In this document: piece by piece, positions 49,201 through 59,971 of the stretch
Layout: every line of letters begins with the position of its first letter
Position numbering within the stretch: position 1 is the first letter of the stretch
Assembly: GCA_009823395.1 (NCBI GenBank)
Contig: CM020501.1
Coordinates: forward strand, 15,139,861-15,203,860
Direction of reading: 5' to 3'
DNA from: Thamnaconus septentrionalis
Lineage: Eukaryota; Chordata; Actinopteri; Tetraodontiformes; Monacanthidae
Length of the DNA stretch: 64,000 nt
Notes under the pieces: model-generated
Seen by the model: the letters and a program-made list of their open reading frames with translations, nothing else
Told to the model about the DNA's origin: nothing
Database searches by the model: none
Program-made: the position numbers and the translations under genes

Positions 49201-50526
49201 AGTATGCAGATTGTGTAACACTTCCATCCTTTCAGTGGACTTAGAAGTAGGACAGTAAGGGATACGATGACATGTTTGCGTTTGAAATTGTTGCGGTTTT
49301 GAATGCTTCCGAGGGTCCTAATATCCAGCAGATGTGTGCATTCTCTGTGCATATAGTCCATTCTAACATTAAGCTGTACATTGTCTTTTTGAGCAAAAAA
49401 GAACTATAAAAATAACAATTATGAATCTCCTTAGACATATACAGTACACAGCACAGTAAATAAAACTGTTCTTAATCTATGCACTTTAAAGCATTCGTAA
49501 CAATGTATGTAATACAGTAAACCAAAATATATCAGTAAGCTCTGCCTTCATCTAGCCCTTTGTGGTGAAGACGAGGCGTGCCTTCCCTACCCAGCCTTCA
49601 CATCTGTCGATATTTTCTTCAGTTACACATTGTGTTCATTTATTTCTGTTTAATTTATGCTTTCAAAACTTAGAACAGCATGGACAGCATTGAACATACA
49701 TTTATTTCAGCTGAGGGTCATATACAGCTATAGCTACAAACACATTTACTTACCATAACCGGTCGAAGGTGTGCAGACGACCATTTATAGGGCGAGGATG
49801 TCATTAGGACATGCCACAAGCAGGGGGTTGATGAGGGTTTGTTTTTTTGATGACGCATCACAGAAGTCATGCCTCTGTGATAGAAATGGAACCACGCCCA
49901 CAAGTTACTCAGTTGCAAAGACATCATAATGCAGAAGTCACGAGTTTCTTCTGCCTATTGACACTGGAGTTGATCAGGAGAACAGCAGCTGCCCTCTATC
50001 TTATCACTGGTATGTAACTTTGTTTTGAACCAACGTAAAAGTGTCTCATACTTATAGCACCTAATAGCATCTCGCTTCCTCTTTTTGTTGAGCGACACTG
50101 TGTGTTTCTGTTGGTCTCAAAGAATTATTGTCACCCGGTTTCAACCTGCAGAGACTTTTTCACGTCCAGGGGTTTTAGACTGAGAATGTAATAGTGGGTG
50201 GCTTTCAGATGAGGTCTGGTCAATAATCTGCACAACAGATGGATGTCAGGAAGTGATTCTGAACGGATGAACGCTATCCGTTCATCCGTACTCCGTATTG
50301 GATCACACATTGTGACCTGCACATTCACCGCACTATGAAATGATAATATGGGACAGAGTTGTTTTAAAAGTTAAATACGGAACTACATTCTAAACATGCT
50401 GGTTGAGCTGGTTAAAGGTTATGTACTTTGCAACTTCTCTCGTCATAAACCGAGTTTGCTAAGGTTTGATCGTGGTGGATTTAATGACGACGCTGAAGTT
50501 GGCACCACATTCGCCGCGGTGATTTC
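49201..50526. other. Intergenic, no gene recognised
   Basis: AT-rich sequence without a convincing exon or element between the first TRIM gene and the foldback element. Confidence 0.6.
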
Positions 50527-50639
50527 TTAGGTTTCGATTCCACCTTAAAAAAAATTCCGCTATTTGACCACTAGATGGATGTGCTTATCCCAACACTGTT
50601 CAACTTTGCCATTGACATTGCGATATTTTTCATTTTTCA

Positions 50640-51210
50640 GGTGGATTATTTCAAAATCTATACAGTACAATTTGACAAGTGAGGTATCATTGGAAAGCCT
50701 GGGAGCTCTACTATCACAATCAGTTGAGACATTTCATGGGAAATCATATTTGGCCTTTTGGGGCGACTCCAAAGTAGGCAACTTTGTCATTCACATGACT
50801 GTATTTCTCATTTTTCAGGTGGATTATTTCAAATTCTATACAGTAAATTTTGACAAGTGAGGTGTCATTGGACAGACAGGAATGTCTAGTATCACAATCA
50901 GTTGAGACATTTCACGGGAAATCATTTCTGGCCTTTTGGGGCGACTTCAAAGTAAGCAACTTTGTCATTCACATGACTGTATTTCTCATTTTTGCTAATG
51001 ATTTATTAAACATCTATACAGTAAAATTTGACAAGTGAGGTATCATTGGAAAGCCTGTGGGCTCTACTATCACAATCAGTTGAGACATTTCACGGGAAAT
51101 CATTTCTGGCCTTTTGGGACGACTTCAAAGTCGGCAACTTTGTCATTCACATTATTGTATTTCTCATATCTGTTCATGATTATTTCAAAAATTATACAGT
51201 AAAAATTGAA
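50640..51210 (+). repeat. 178-bp tandem array, left arm (three full units plus a partial)
   Basis: Period measured from the positions of tttgacaagtgagg. Units differ by a few substitutions. Confidence 0.9.
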
Positions 51211-51959
51211 AAATCTGTGGCTTTCTCCGCCTTTGTCTTTATAAGCTCCCTCCTCACTTGATACTTGGTGATCCTTAGTTGGGGAAGGGGCAACTGCGGG
51301 GGTGAGTCCGGGGGTTGATTTGAGTGTTCTTCGGAGGAAGACTGACGGTTATGGATGGGGAGCTGAGGAGTGAAAGGCTGCAAGGGCGGCTGGGTGGAGG
51401 AGAAGGAGAAGAGGTGTGAAAAAGCAGGGCGGTTGGTGGAGGGGCAGAGTCAAACCTGTTGAAAAAACGTTTGAACTGGTATGCCCAGTCCCGATCCCCT
51501 GTGGTGACTGACAGGACAGAAGAGGCAGGTTGAAGACCATGTTGGACATCTTTACAAGTTTGTACATAATCAGAATAAGATAAATGGATGGATGGATATT
51601 ATTTGGCATTTATTTGGTTGTTATTTTATAGTATTTACATTTGAAAGTTTTCTTTTTAATTAAAAGTGTTTTGTTTTTTTAATATTGGTATTTGCCTTCC
51701 TTTTCTTTACTTTGTAATATTGGTTAAATAAGCTGCATCTAGATTGGTGCTCTGAGCTGTAGGGGGAGGTGTGGGCACCATCTGAAAGAAACTCCATTCC
51801 AAAATTCCAAAGCTGACCACTGTGCTGATCCACAGTGGTACTGACATGCCATTTGGCACCACCTGATATGCACAAGAGTCTTGCATATCACTATTAGCCA
51901 ATGCAAGCACTGGGAACCAGCTTCCATTACTTGAAATAATCATTAACAGAGATGAGAAA

Positions 51960-52815
51960 TACACTAATGTGAATGATAAAGGTGCCGACTTTGGAGTCGC
52001 CCCAAAAGGCCAAAAATGACTGATTGTGATAGTAGAGCTCCCAGGCTTTCCAGTGATATATCACTTGTCAAGTTTTGCTGTATAGATTTTGAAATAATCC
52101 ACCTGAAAAATGAAAAATATCGCAATGTGAATGACAAAGTTGCCGAGTTTGGAGTCGCCCCAAAAGGCCAAATATGATTTCCCGTTAAATGTCTCAACTG
52201 ATTGTGATAGTAGAGCTCCCAGGCTTTCCAATGACACCTCACTTGTCAAGTTTTACTGTATAGATTTTTAATAAATCATTAGCAAAAATGAGAAATACAG
52301 TCATGTGAATGATAAAGTTGCCAACTTTGAAGTCGCCCCAAAAGGCCAAAAATGATTTCCCGTGAAATGTCTCAACTGATTGTGATAGTAGAGCTCCCAG
52401 GCTTTCCAATGACACCTCACTTGTCAGAATTTACTGTATAGATTTTTAATAAATCATTAGCAAAAATGAGAAATACAGTAATGTGAATGACAAAGTTGCC
52501 AACTTTGAAGTCGCCCCAAAAGGCCAGAAATGATTTCCCGTGAAATGTCTCAACTGATTGTGATAGTAGAGCTCCCTGTCTGTCCAATGACACCTCACTT
52601 GTCAAATTTTACTGTATAGATTTTGAAATAATCCACCTGAAAAATGAGAAATACAGTCATGTGAATGATAAAGTTGCCTACTTTGAAGTCGCCCCAAAAG
52701 GCCAGAAATGATTTCCCGTGAAATGTCTCAACTGATTTTGATAGTAGAGCTCCCAGGCTTTCCAATGATACCTCACTTGTCAAATTGTACTGTATAGATT
52801 TTGAAATAATCCACC
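51960..52815 (-). repeat. 178-bp tandem array, right arm (five units)
   Basis: Inverted relative to the left arm; five landmarks at exactly 178-bp spacing. The right arm is longer than the left, so unit number varies independently between arms. Confidence 0.9.
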
Positions 52816-52934
52816 TGAAAAATGAAAAATATCGCAATGTCAATGGCAAAGTTGAACAGTGTTGGGATAAGCACATCCATCTAGTGGTCAAATAGCGGAA
52901 TTTTTTTTAAGGTGGAATCGAAACCTAATAAAGG

Positions 52935-53826
52935 CTCATACACACTGAACGCGTCAAGCGCAGGGGGGCGTCAGCGCAGCCATTCATTGTGTATGTGCGA
53001 CGTCGGCGCAAGAGCGCAACGCCGAGCAGAGAGCAGAGCGTCGCGCAAGGGTGGCGTTTGACGCCTTGACGCCTTGACGCTCGCGCTGTGACGACATCTT
53101 GGCGCGGCCAATAGGAGAGCAGTCGGCTCCGAAAAAAGTGGCCAGACGCAGAGTGCCAGTAGCGAGAGAGCAGGTGTGAGAAAAGTGGAGGAAAAACTTG
53201 TCTCTCGCAGTGTCCCGAGTGTAAAATCTGAAATGACGCTGAGCTCTGGGACTCAAGACTAGCTTAAAAAATATGCATCTGGTTGGCGACTCTGCTCGGT
53301 TTCGGCGCTCTGACGTTCTTGTTAGCTCCGGTGCTCGTACTAGCTGCTACGTGTTTTTGCATTGAGGTGGCACCGGAGGATTGAATAACTGCGGTGGAAC
53401 GAAAACTCGTTGTGCCACCGTTTGCACACAACAGCGCTCTCGTCCTCCCGCTTGCTACTCAGTGCGTTGCTATCCATTTTGCCGGAAACTCTACTCGTGC
53501 AATGTACGTTCCGTGTTGTCTTGAGTATAAAATAAAATGCGAATCATCGCGATAATGTCCCGACCCTAATATATATGAAAAAGCAACAACCTTATGTTCA
53601 TAACTTGTCAGACACAGTTCGATGTAGAGAAGTTTTAACACACATGTAAACACTGGTGCCGTGCTCTGCATCTGGGCACTTTATTTTCCCCCAGAACCGG
53701 CTGCTCTCCTATTGGCCGCGCCAAGGTGTCGTCACAGGGCGTTGACGCCAGGTCTGCCCCTGCTTGCGCCTACTTGCGCCATACCGCGCGTCAGACCGCG
53801 TCTAAAACGCGTTCAGTGTGTATGAG
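52935..53826. mobile_element. Second long-TIR element (about 0.9 kb)
   Basis: Left terminus ctcatacacactgaacgcgt; right terminus is its exact complement ending at 53,826. Inverted similarity continues inward to ggcgcggccaataggagagc (left, about 53,100-53,120) versus its complement at about 53,706-53,726, so the TIRs are about 150-190 bp. The arms are GC-rich with many GCGTC/GACGC motifs. No transposase frame. It starts 6 bp after the foldback element. Confidence 0.8.
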
Positions 53827-53975
53827 AAGCTGCGAACGCGAAACTGATACGGAGGCTCATTGGGGCCAAAAGGATATCCGACAATTAATACTGTATGTCA
53901 ATGTGTGTCGAAGCGCTGAGGTACAGTGCAATTTTCTGTTCAACATTAACAATCTTCCTTTCTCCTTTGTTATTG

Positions 53976-53977
<2 letters not shown>

Positions 53978-54022
<45 letters not shown>
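53978..54022. repeat. (CA)n microsatellite
   Basis: About 22 CA units, seen directly. Confidence 0.95.
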
Positions 54023-54024
<2 letters not shown>

Positions 54025-54788
54025 TACTTTGTTCCCAACAAAAAAGGAAGAAATTAAATAAATGAGTGTTGCTGCTAAACTGGACCTCTCGCTCCTGTGT
54101 CCTCTTTCCAACTCCCCCCCTCAACCATCTGACCGTGGTTAGCCTGCTCTCCAGCCTCCTAATCAACGTAACCAGTGTTCCCCCTTATCCAGAGTGTTCA
54201 CTCAATTCAGGTGGACAGCACTAATTTCTTTATTAACCAAGATCCAGAACCTTATTTATCTGAGACAGAATACACAGAGGAGGCTTTACTATAACTCTTC
54301 ATTATATTCCACTTCATTCAGCTTTTCAAAGCAATTTTTCACACTGGTAAGCCATAATTTTTCAGAACAACATATATATATATATTTATATAAACAACCC
54401 TCAACCACATGTCCAGCTGATGATACTCCAAGTGAAAACAAACAACTACGGCATTGTCTGAGGTGGTAACTGTGTCACTCCGCCCAGTGGTTTGCTCCAG
54501 AAAATAGCAGTATTTGCTTCATGAGTGTAAATGTTACGTAATTGTACATTAATATTCCTAAGCGTGGTAAACGTACATTCCACAACTTTTCCACATGAAC
54601 ATTTTGGAGTTACTGGATTGTGTATTTAATGAGTTTTGTTTGCTGAGCAGCTCCCGTCTCCACCCCAGATCTCAAACAATCCTCTGATATGACTAGAGAG
54701 ATTATGGCAGTTTGAGAAGCTGCCAAAATGTTGAAACTGATTCCTTTAAGTTCTGTTTCTTTTTTGTAGCCTGATCTGAACTCAGAAT
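54023..54788. other. Upstream region of the second trim25-like gene
   Basis: AT-rich. Immediately before the start, tctgtttcttttttgtag (about 54,752-54,769) is a strong acceptor-like sequence followed by about 19 bp of putative 5' UTR, so the gene probably has an upstream non-coding exon that I could not place. Confidence 0.5.
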
Positions 54789-55385
54789 ATGGAAGCCACT
54801 GTTGATAGTCAGCTCTCTCTGATGAGTCTGGAGGAGGAACTGACGTGCTCCATCTGCCTGAGTCCCTTCAGCTGTCCGGTTACCATCCCCTGTGGACACA
54901 ACTTCTGCCAGAGTTGTATCCTGGAGACCTGGGCCGACTCCTACAGCTGCCCCCAGTGTCGCACCGTCTTCCCCAGTAAGCCGGAGCTGAAGAAGAACAC
55001 GGTCCTCAGCACTGTGGTGGAGACCTTCACCCTGAGGACCAGCAGGAGTGAGATGGACCTGCAGGTAGCGGAGCTCGAACCCCAAGGGAAGGACGTCATT
55101 CGCTGTGATATGTGCATGCAGACCGAAGCTTCCCGGACCTGCCTCACCTGCATGGCCTCCTTCTGCGAGGAACACCTGCGCCCTCACCGGGAAAATCCAA
55201 ATTTCAGTCTCCACCAGCTGAGCGAGCCCGTCGGGGACCTGCTGGAGAGGATCTGCTCAGACCACCACAAGCTGATGGAGTTCTTCTGCAGCCAACATGG
55301 GCGACCGATCTGCAGCCTCTGTCTGCAGCAGGTCCACAAAGGCTGTCCCTTCGTGTCTCCTGAGGAGCAGAGGACCATGAAGGAG
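54789..55385 (+). CDS. trim25-like 2 exon 1: RING and B-boxes
   Basis: 199 codons, donor gtgagt. RING CSICLSPF...CGHNFCQSC...CPQC and the B-box ligands match gene 1. The N terminus keeps the 11 residues that gene 1 loses to a 1-nt difference. Confidence 0.92.
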
Positions 55386-58300
55386 GTGAGTGACACCAAC
55401 ATGTTCATTCAATTAGTCATTTAGGCTGCTGACTTCATTTTTATCTCAACAAGAGCATTAAAAGTCAAAAGGACTAAATGATTTGACATTTAAATGTTGA
55501 AGAGTTGTTCGAGGCGTTTGACCCATTGCCAGTCAATTTCAAACTTCAAGGCCATATTCGCCTTTTTAAGTAATTGTTGCATTGTGGTGATGACGAGGAG
55601 ATGAGTGGAGCAAACCACATTCTGTGTCCAGAAGCTCTAAATTGGTATCCATCTGTCCATCAGGCTGATCTCACAGATAAGCTGAGTCTACTCAATGGGA
55701 AGATTGAGAGCACTGAGACAGTTCTGAATCAAATCGATGATGTGCAGCTCAAGATAAAGGTAAGGTCGACCTAGTAAGACGACGAACAAACATATAAAAT
55801 GACGCCCGCGCATTCATCAGTCGGGCTGTCTTGATGTTTTCAGGCTCTTTTTCAAGTTTTTTTTTGTTTTTTTTTAAGGATGCAGCAGCCAAAAAGAAAA
55901 CAGCATTAGCTGCTGTGTACCAGCAGATGCGGGACTTGCTTGCCCAGGAAGAAAAGGAGGCGCAACTGGAGGTGGAACACGAGCTGATGGCCAGTCAAAA
56001 TAAACTTGGCAACTTGACAAAGAGGCTGACTGTGAATATTACAGCCTTGCAAAGAGCCAAGGAAGATATTAACAGTCAACTGAGTCAGTCCCAGAGCATT
56101 TCCTTCCTGCAGGTGGGACCAACCCTCCAAGACTGAAACTTCCCTTTGGAGCAAAAAAGGAAATGTTTGACAATCAAAGTGTTTTTATGTCCTCTCAGAC
56201 TTCGTTTGACTTGCCCGCGGTTGTGAAGTTTGACCCGCACATGCCCAGAATCAACCTTGACTCTGCAAGAGTGAAGGCAAGAGAGACATTTGCTGACGAG
56301 CTAAAGAACCTCCTGACTCAGACTTTTCAGGAACCGGTTGATGTCAGACTGTCCAAACTTAAATCAGGTGATTGAACCTTCCTCAGTTTCCATAAAGAAC
56401 ACGTAGATGTTCCAGTGTGGCAGTGGTCTATAGCAGTAGTGCTGTCAGTTCTGGGGACTTTGTGGACTAAAGTGATTCTGTTTCTCTTTCACAGATGAAA
56501 AAGTCACAACCCCTGCTGAAAGTGCTGGCTCTCAACCAGTAGCAGGTACGGTGATGGATTAATCTGTGTAGACAAAATGTTCCTTTAGAAATCTCCCGTG
56601 AGACTTTACAACGTGATGGCTGCAGACAAACATGTTTCTGCTTTCTTTCAGTGCCAGCGGGTCCCTCCACCTATGTTCCACCACCCCAACCACCCCCACC
56701 ACCCATCCCTCAATTCATCCAATCAGTTCCTTTTTATGTGAGGCCACCTGTCTGGAATCCAACATGGCAAGGACAGGGCCAACATGCTGGTCCCTTCAGG
56801 CCTCATCATTATAATGCACAGCAAAAGACCAGTAAGTGAGACACAAACCAGCAGAGACAGGATGTTTCATGTATTGAGGTTGTGCATTTTGACTTGAGAC
56901 ATCCCCCATGCCATCTACAACATACCAGTGATTGTGAACAGCCGGTGGCATGGTCAAAAGAGGAACCTCACTTCAGGATCACCGACACAAAGGAGGAACC
57001 ACAGACTGAAAAGATCCAATCTGCTAGCTGTGCCCTGTAAAGCTACCCCAGAGCCTCCTGTTACTGTCTTAAAGATAGCTTTATTGAATATTAGATCCTT
57101 AAACAACAAGTCATTATGAATTAATGACTTAATACTTTCCTCCAGCCTTGATTTCCTATTTCTCACAGAGACATGGCTCACAGAAGACAGAAGCACAATA
57201 ATTTTGAATGAGGCGTTGCCTTCAGATTTTAATTTTCTGAATAAGTGTCGAAGCGGCAAGAAAGGAGGGGGTGTAGCAGTCCTCTTTAGAAACTCCTTTT
57301 TCCTGCACAGCAACTTTAATTCGTTTGACTATCTTGGATTTTTTAAAATGGTAACCCAAAGATTTTATTTTTAATTATTTATAGACCTCCAAAATTTTCT
57401 GCAGATTTTAATGAGGACCTTACTGAGTTACTCTCACTTATTTCCACTGATTTTAACTGCATTGTCTTAACAGGGGACTTTAACATTTACATTGATGACT
57501 CCATAAACGCCAACACCAGAGACTTCTGTTCTGTTCTGGACACTTTTGGTTTTTCACAACATGTACAAGAGCCAACGCATGCTCAAGGTCACACACTGGA
57601 CCTGGTTATCTCCAAAGGCGTCAACATCTCCTCTGTTGTGGTTACAGATCTGGCCTTGTCTGACCATTCCTGTGTCTTCTGTGATATGCACCTAACTCAA
57701 AACATCAAAACTCCCAGCTTTACTTACAACAAAAGATGCACAAACGAGAAAACAGCTTCAGAATTTACTGAAGCTACAGCCACAGCAGACACACTGAGGG
57801 CAGAGTCAGTTGATGAACTACTTCATCAATTCAACTCAAAAATCTGAAAGGTAATGGATGCTGTGGCACCTGTCAAATCTAAAATGAAATTGACAAACCA
57901 GAAACCTCCATGGAGACATACTCGTGCTGTCAAAGCCCTGAAACGAGAGTGCAGAAAGGCCGAACGGACATGGAGGAAAACTAAGCTCCGTGTTCATTGC
58001 GACTTATACAGAAACATGTTACGTGAGTACAACAGTGTGCTTCCGCAAAGCCAGACAGCAGCACTTATCTGAGTTGATTAGCACCAAATCCACCAACCCG
58101 CGAAACCTGTTTGCTATGGTTGAAAAGCTCATAAACCCTCCACAGTGAACCCAGCATTTCTCTCTGTAGAGAAATGCAATGAATTTGCTAACTTTTTCTC
58201 TGACAAAATTAAAACCATTAGAAACAACAGCAACGCCAAACAGAGGTTTTCCTGTCTGCTCGACCTAATCTTTCAACTGTTTAGTCAGAGTTTAATCTGA

Positions 58301-59971
58301 TTGACTTAAAAGTGTTAGAAGACACCGTGTGTCATTTAAGATCAACAACGTGCACTCTGGACTTAATGCCATCTGACTTTCTAAAAACTGTTCTTCCCTC
58401 AGTGAAAGCTGATTTACTGCAAATAGTCAACAGGTCTCTGACATCAGGCATCTTTCCAGAGATGCTAAAAAGAGCTGCTGTTAAACCGCTTCTAAAAAAC
58501 AGAAACCAAGATGCCTCTATTCTCAATAACTACAGACCAGTCTCAAATCTCCCTTTTCTAGCCAAGATCATTGAAAAAGTTGTTCTTAATCAGCTTAGTG
58601 ACTTTCTGGGCAGGGTGGGCATTCTGGACAAATTTCAATCAGGTTTCCGACCGCACCACAGCACTGAAACAACCTTGGTCAAAGTGTTAAACGACAAAAG
58701 GCTGAATACAGACTCTGTTTGTGTATCTATGTTGGTCTTATTAGATCTTAGTGCTGCGTGAGACACTGTGGATTATGGAATCTTGATGCACAGGTTGGAA
58801 AGCTGGGTTGGACTCTTAGAAACGGTTCTCAAATGGTTCAGATCTTACTTAGAACACAGGAGGTACCTTGTTAAAATCGGCACCTATGAATCTGAAGAAC
58901 TGGCAATGACTAGCGGTGTCCCCCAGGGGTCCATATTAGGCCTCCTTCTGTTTAATGTATACATGTTGCCTTTGAGTCAGATTATAAAACAGTTCAACAT
59001 CGATTACCACAGCTATGCTGACGACACACCGCTTTATGTATCTTTGGTGCCAGGGGATTTAAGTCCAGTTGAGTCACTATGTAAGTGTTTGGAACAGATT
59101 ACAAATTGGATGAGCAATAATTTCCTTCACCTGAACCAAGATAAAACAGAGATTATTCTCTTTGGAAATAAAGAAAAAAGGACCACCATTGCTGAGTATC
59201 TTGAGACACGTGCTCTGAAAACAACAAACCAAGTCTGTAATCTTGGTGTTGTAATAGACTCAGATCTGACCTTTAACTCCCACATCAAATCAGTCACTAA
59301 AACTGCTTTTTATCGCCTTAAAAACATTAATGGAATTAAAACTTTTATCGACAAAAAAGACCAAGAGATGCTCATCCATGCGTTTATATCCAGCAGATTG
59401 GACTATTATAATGGTCTGCTAACAGGACCTAAAAAGAGCATGAAGCAGCTGCAACTGTACAAAAATGCTGCTGCTAGGGTTCTAACGGGTACCAAAAGAC
59501 GAAAACACATCACACCAGTCTTGAAAACCTTACACTGGCTCCCAGTGAGCCACAGAATAGACTACAAAGCACTTCAAAGACTTCTGGGTTAGCTCCGGAA
59601 TACTTATGTGACATGTTTGGTACATATAAACCCTGTAGAAATCTTGGCTTTCCTTTCACAAACACTTGGCTGGGGTCAAGTTTTTAGTGTCATCACAACT
59701 TTGAATGAGTGAAGCATTTTCTTAAGTAGTGCACTGTTTAATGCAATGGTTTTCTTTCTTTTTTGAAAAAGATAAAAAGGATTTTGGTGCTACAGGAGGA
59801 ACGAAGAAGAGTGAAAAGGGGTCTGATTCCAGCAAGAAAAGCCACCCTGGGCCCAAAAACCCCCCTGGGCCCAAAAACCCACCTGGGCCCAAAAACCCCC
59901 CTGGGCCCAAAAACCCACCTGGAAAATCAGCAAAACCCCACAAACAACATGGTAAACCTAAAAACAAGTAG
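54789..59971 (+). CDS. trim25-like gene 2 (RING-B-box-coiled-coil, no PRY-SPRY; Pro-rich and PGPKNP-repeat tail)
   Basis: Predicted exons: 54789-55385, 55664-55759, 55879-56112, 56199-56367, 56495-56545, 56652-56831 and 59772-59971. They join in frame to about 508 residues. The start at 54,789 (MEATVDSQLSLMSLEEELTC) has RING and both B-boxes intact. Exons 2 and 3 have the same 96- and 234-bp lengths as gene 1 but a clearly different coiled-coil sequence (ADLTDKLSLLNGKIE). Exon 5 is Ser/Pro-rich; exon 6 is Pro/Tyr/Gln-rich (YVPPPQPPPPPIPQF, WNPTWQGQGQHAG). The last exon has four PGPKNP units and ends KPHKQHGKPKNK. No PRY-SPRY exon exists before the minus-strand dgke gene. The product should be a dimeric RING E3 with an unusual basic/proline tail. 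The final exon is the least certain, being separated by a 2.9-kb intron containing a LINE. Confidence 0.78.
55664..56367 (+). CDS. trim25-like 2 exons 2-4: coiled coil
   Basis: 55,664-55,759 (32 codons), 55,879-56,112 (78 codons, DAAAKKKTALAAVYQQMRDL) and 56,199-56,367 (TSFDLPAVVKFDPHMPRINL). Same exon lengths and phases as gene 1 for exons 2 and 3; exon 4 is 12 bp shorter. Sequence divergence from gene 1 is far higher than in exon 1. Confidence 0.88.
56495..56831 (+). CDS. trim25-like 2 exons 5-6: Ser/Pro and Pro/Tyr/Gln-rich linker
   Basis: 56,495-56,545 (DEKVTTPAESAGSQPVA) and 56,652-56,831 (PAGPSTYVPPPQPPPPPIPQ, then FIQSVPFYVRPPVW and HYNAQQKT). Both are phase 1-1 with clean GT-AG sites. 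The Pro-rich stretch could bind SH3/WW-type partners; this is inference. Confidence 0.75.
56900..59645 (+). mobile_element. Decayed L2/CR1-like LINE (endonuclease and reverse transcriptase remnants)
   Basis: Sense orientation inside the last intron of trim25-like 2. The endonuclease part shows LLNIRSLNNKSL, FLFLTETWL, GDFNIYIDD and LSDHSCVF. The reverse transcriptase part (58,320-59,595) shows NYRPVSNLPFLAKIIEKVV, FQSGFRPHHSTET, SGVPQGSILG, YADDTPLYVS and ALKTLHWLPV-type sequence. At least four stops or frameshifts interrupt it (about 57,117; 57,847; 58,070; 58,759), and there is another shift near 59,590. It cannot encode active proteins. Both ends appear truncated and no target duplication was found. 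The closest family by eye is fish L2. Confidence 0.88.
59772..59971 (+). CDS. trim25-like 2 last exon: PGPKNP repeats, Lys-rich end, stop
   Basis: The acceptor ctttcttttttgaaaaag is purine-rich just before AG, hence weaker than the others. The phase matches exon 6 (1 out, 2 in), giving KTNKKDFGATGGTKKSEKG, four PGPKNP units encoded by an 18-bp repeat (59,846-59,923), and KSAKPHKQHGKPKNK before TAG. The open frame upstream of the acceptor includes MHCLMQWFSFF, which I do not regard as coding. Confidence 0.6.
59846..59923 (+). repeat. 18-bp coding tandem repeat (PGPKNP)n
   Basis: Four units of cctgggcccaaaaacccn in frame, probably variable between individuals. Confidence 0.9.

Larger units (their letters stand above)
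50527..52928. mobile_element. Foldback-like DNA element with 178-bp tandem repeats in inverted arms
   Basis: The left end ttaggtttcgattccacc (50,527) is exactly complementary to the right end ggtggaatcgaaacctaa (52,928), and complementarity continues for well over 200 bp inward. Each arm is built of tandem 178-bp units. The landmark tttgacaagtgagg recurs at 50,671, 50,849 and 51,027 on the left. Its complement recurs at 52,062, 52,240, 52,418, 52,596 and 52,774 on the right, at exactly 178-bp intervals. A centre of about 700 bp (51,260-51,960) has no transposase. Repeated open frames here (GKSFLAFWGDFKVGNF-like) come from the repeat; 178 is not a multiple of 3. Family unknown. Confidence 0.88.

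Noticed and set aside
50564..52891. Repeated small proteins of the GKSFLAFWGDFKVGNF type on both strands
   Set aside because: They are translations of the 178-bp transposon repeat. The period is not a multiple of 3 and the frames break at unit boundaries.
57638..59592. Several reverse-transcriptase and endonuclease-like open frames as host genes
   Set aside because: They are pieces of one decayed LINE in an intron, interrupted by stops and frameshifts.
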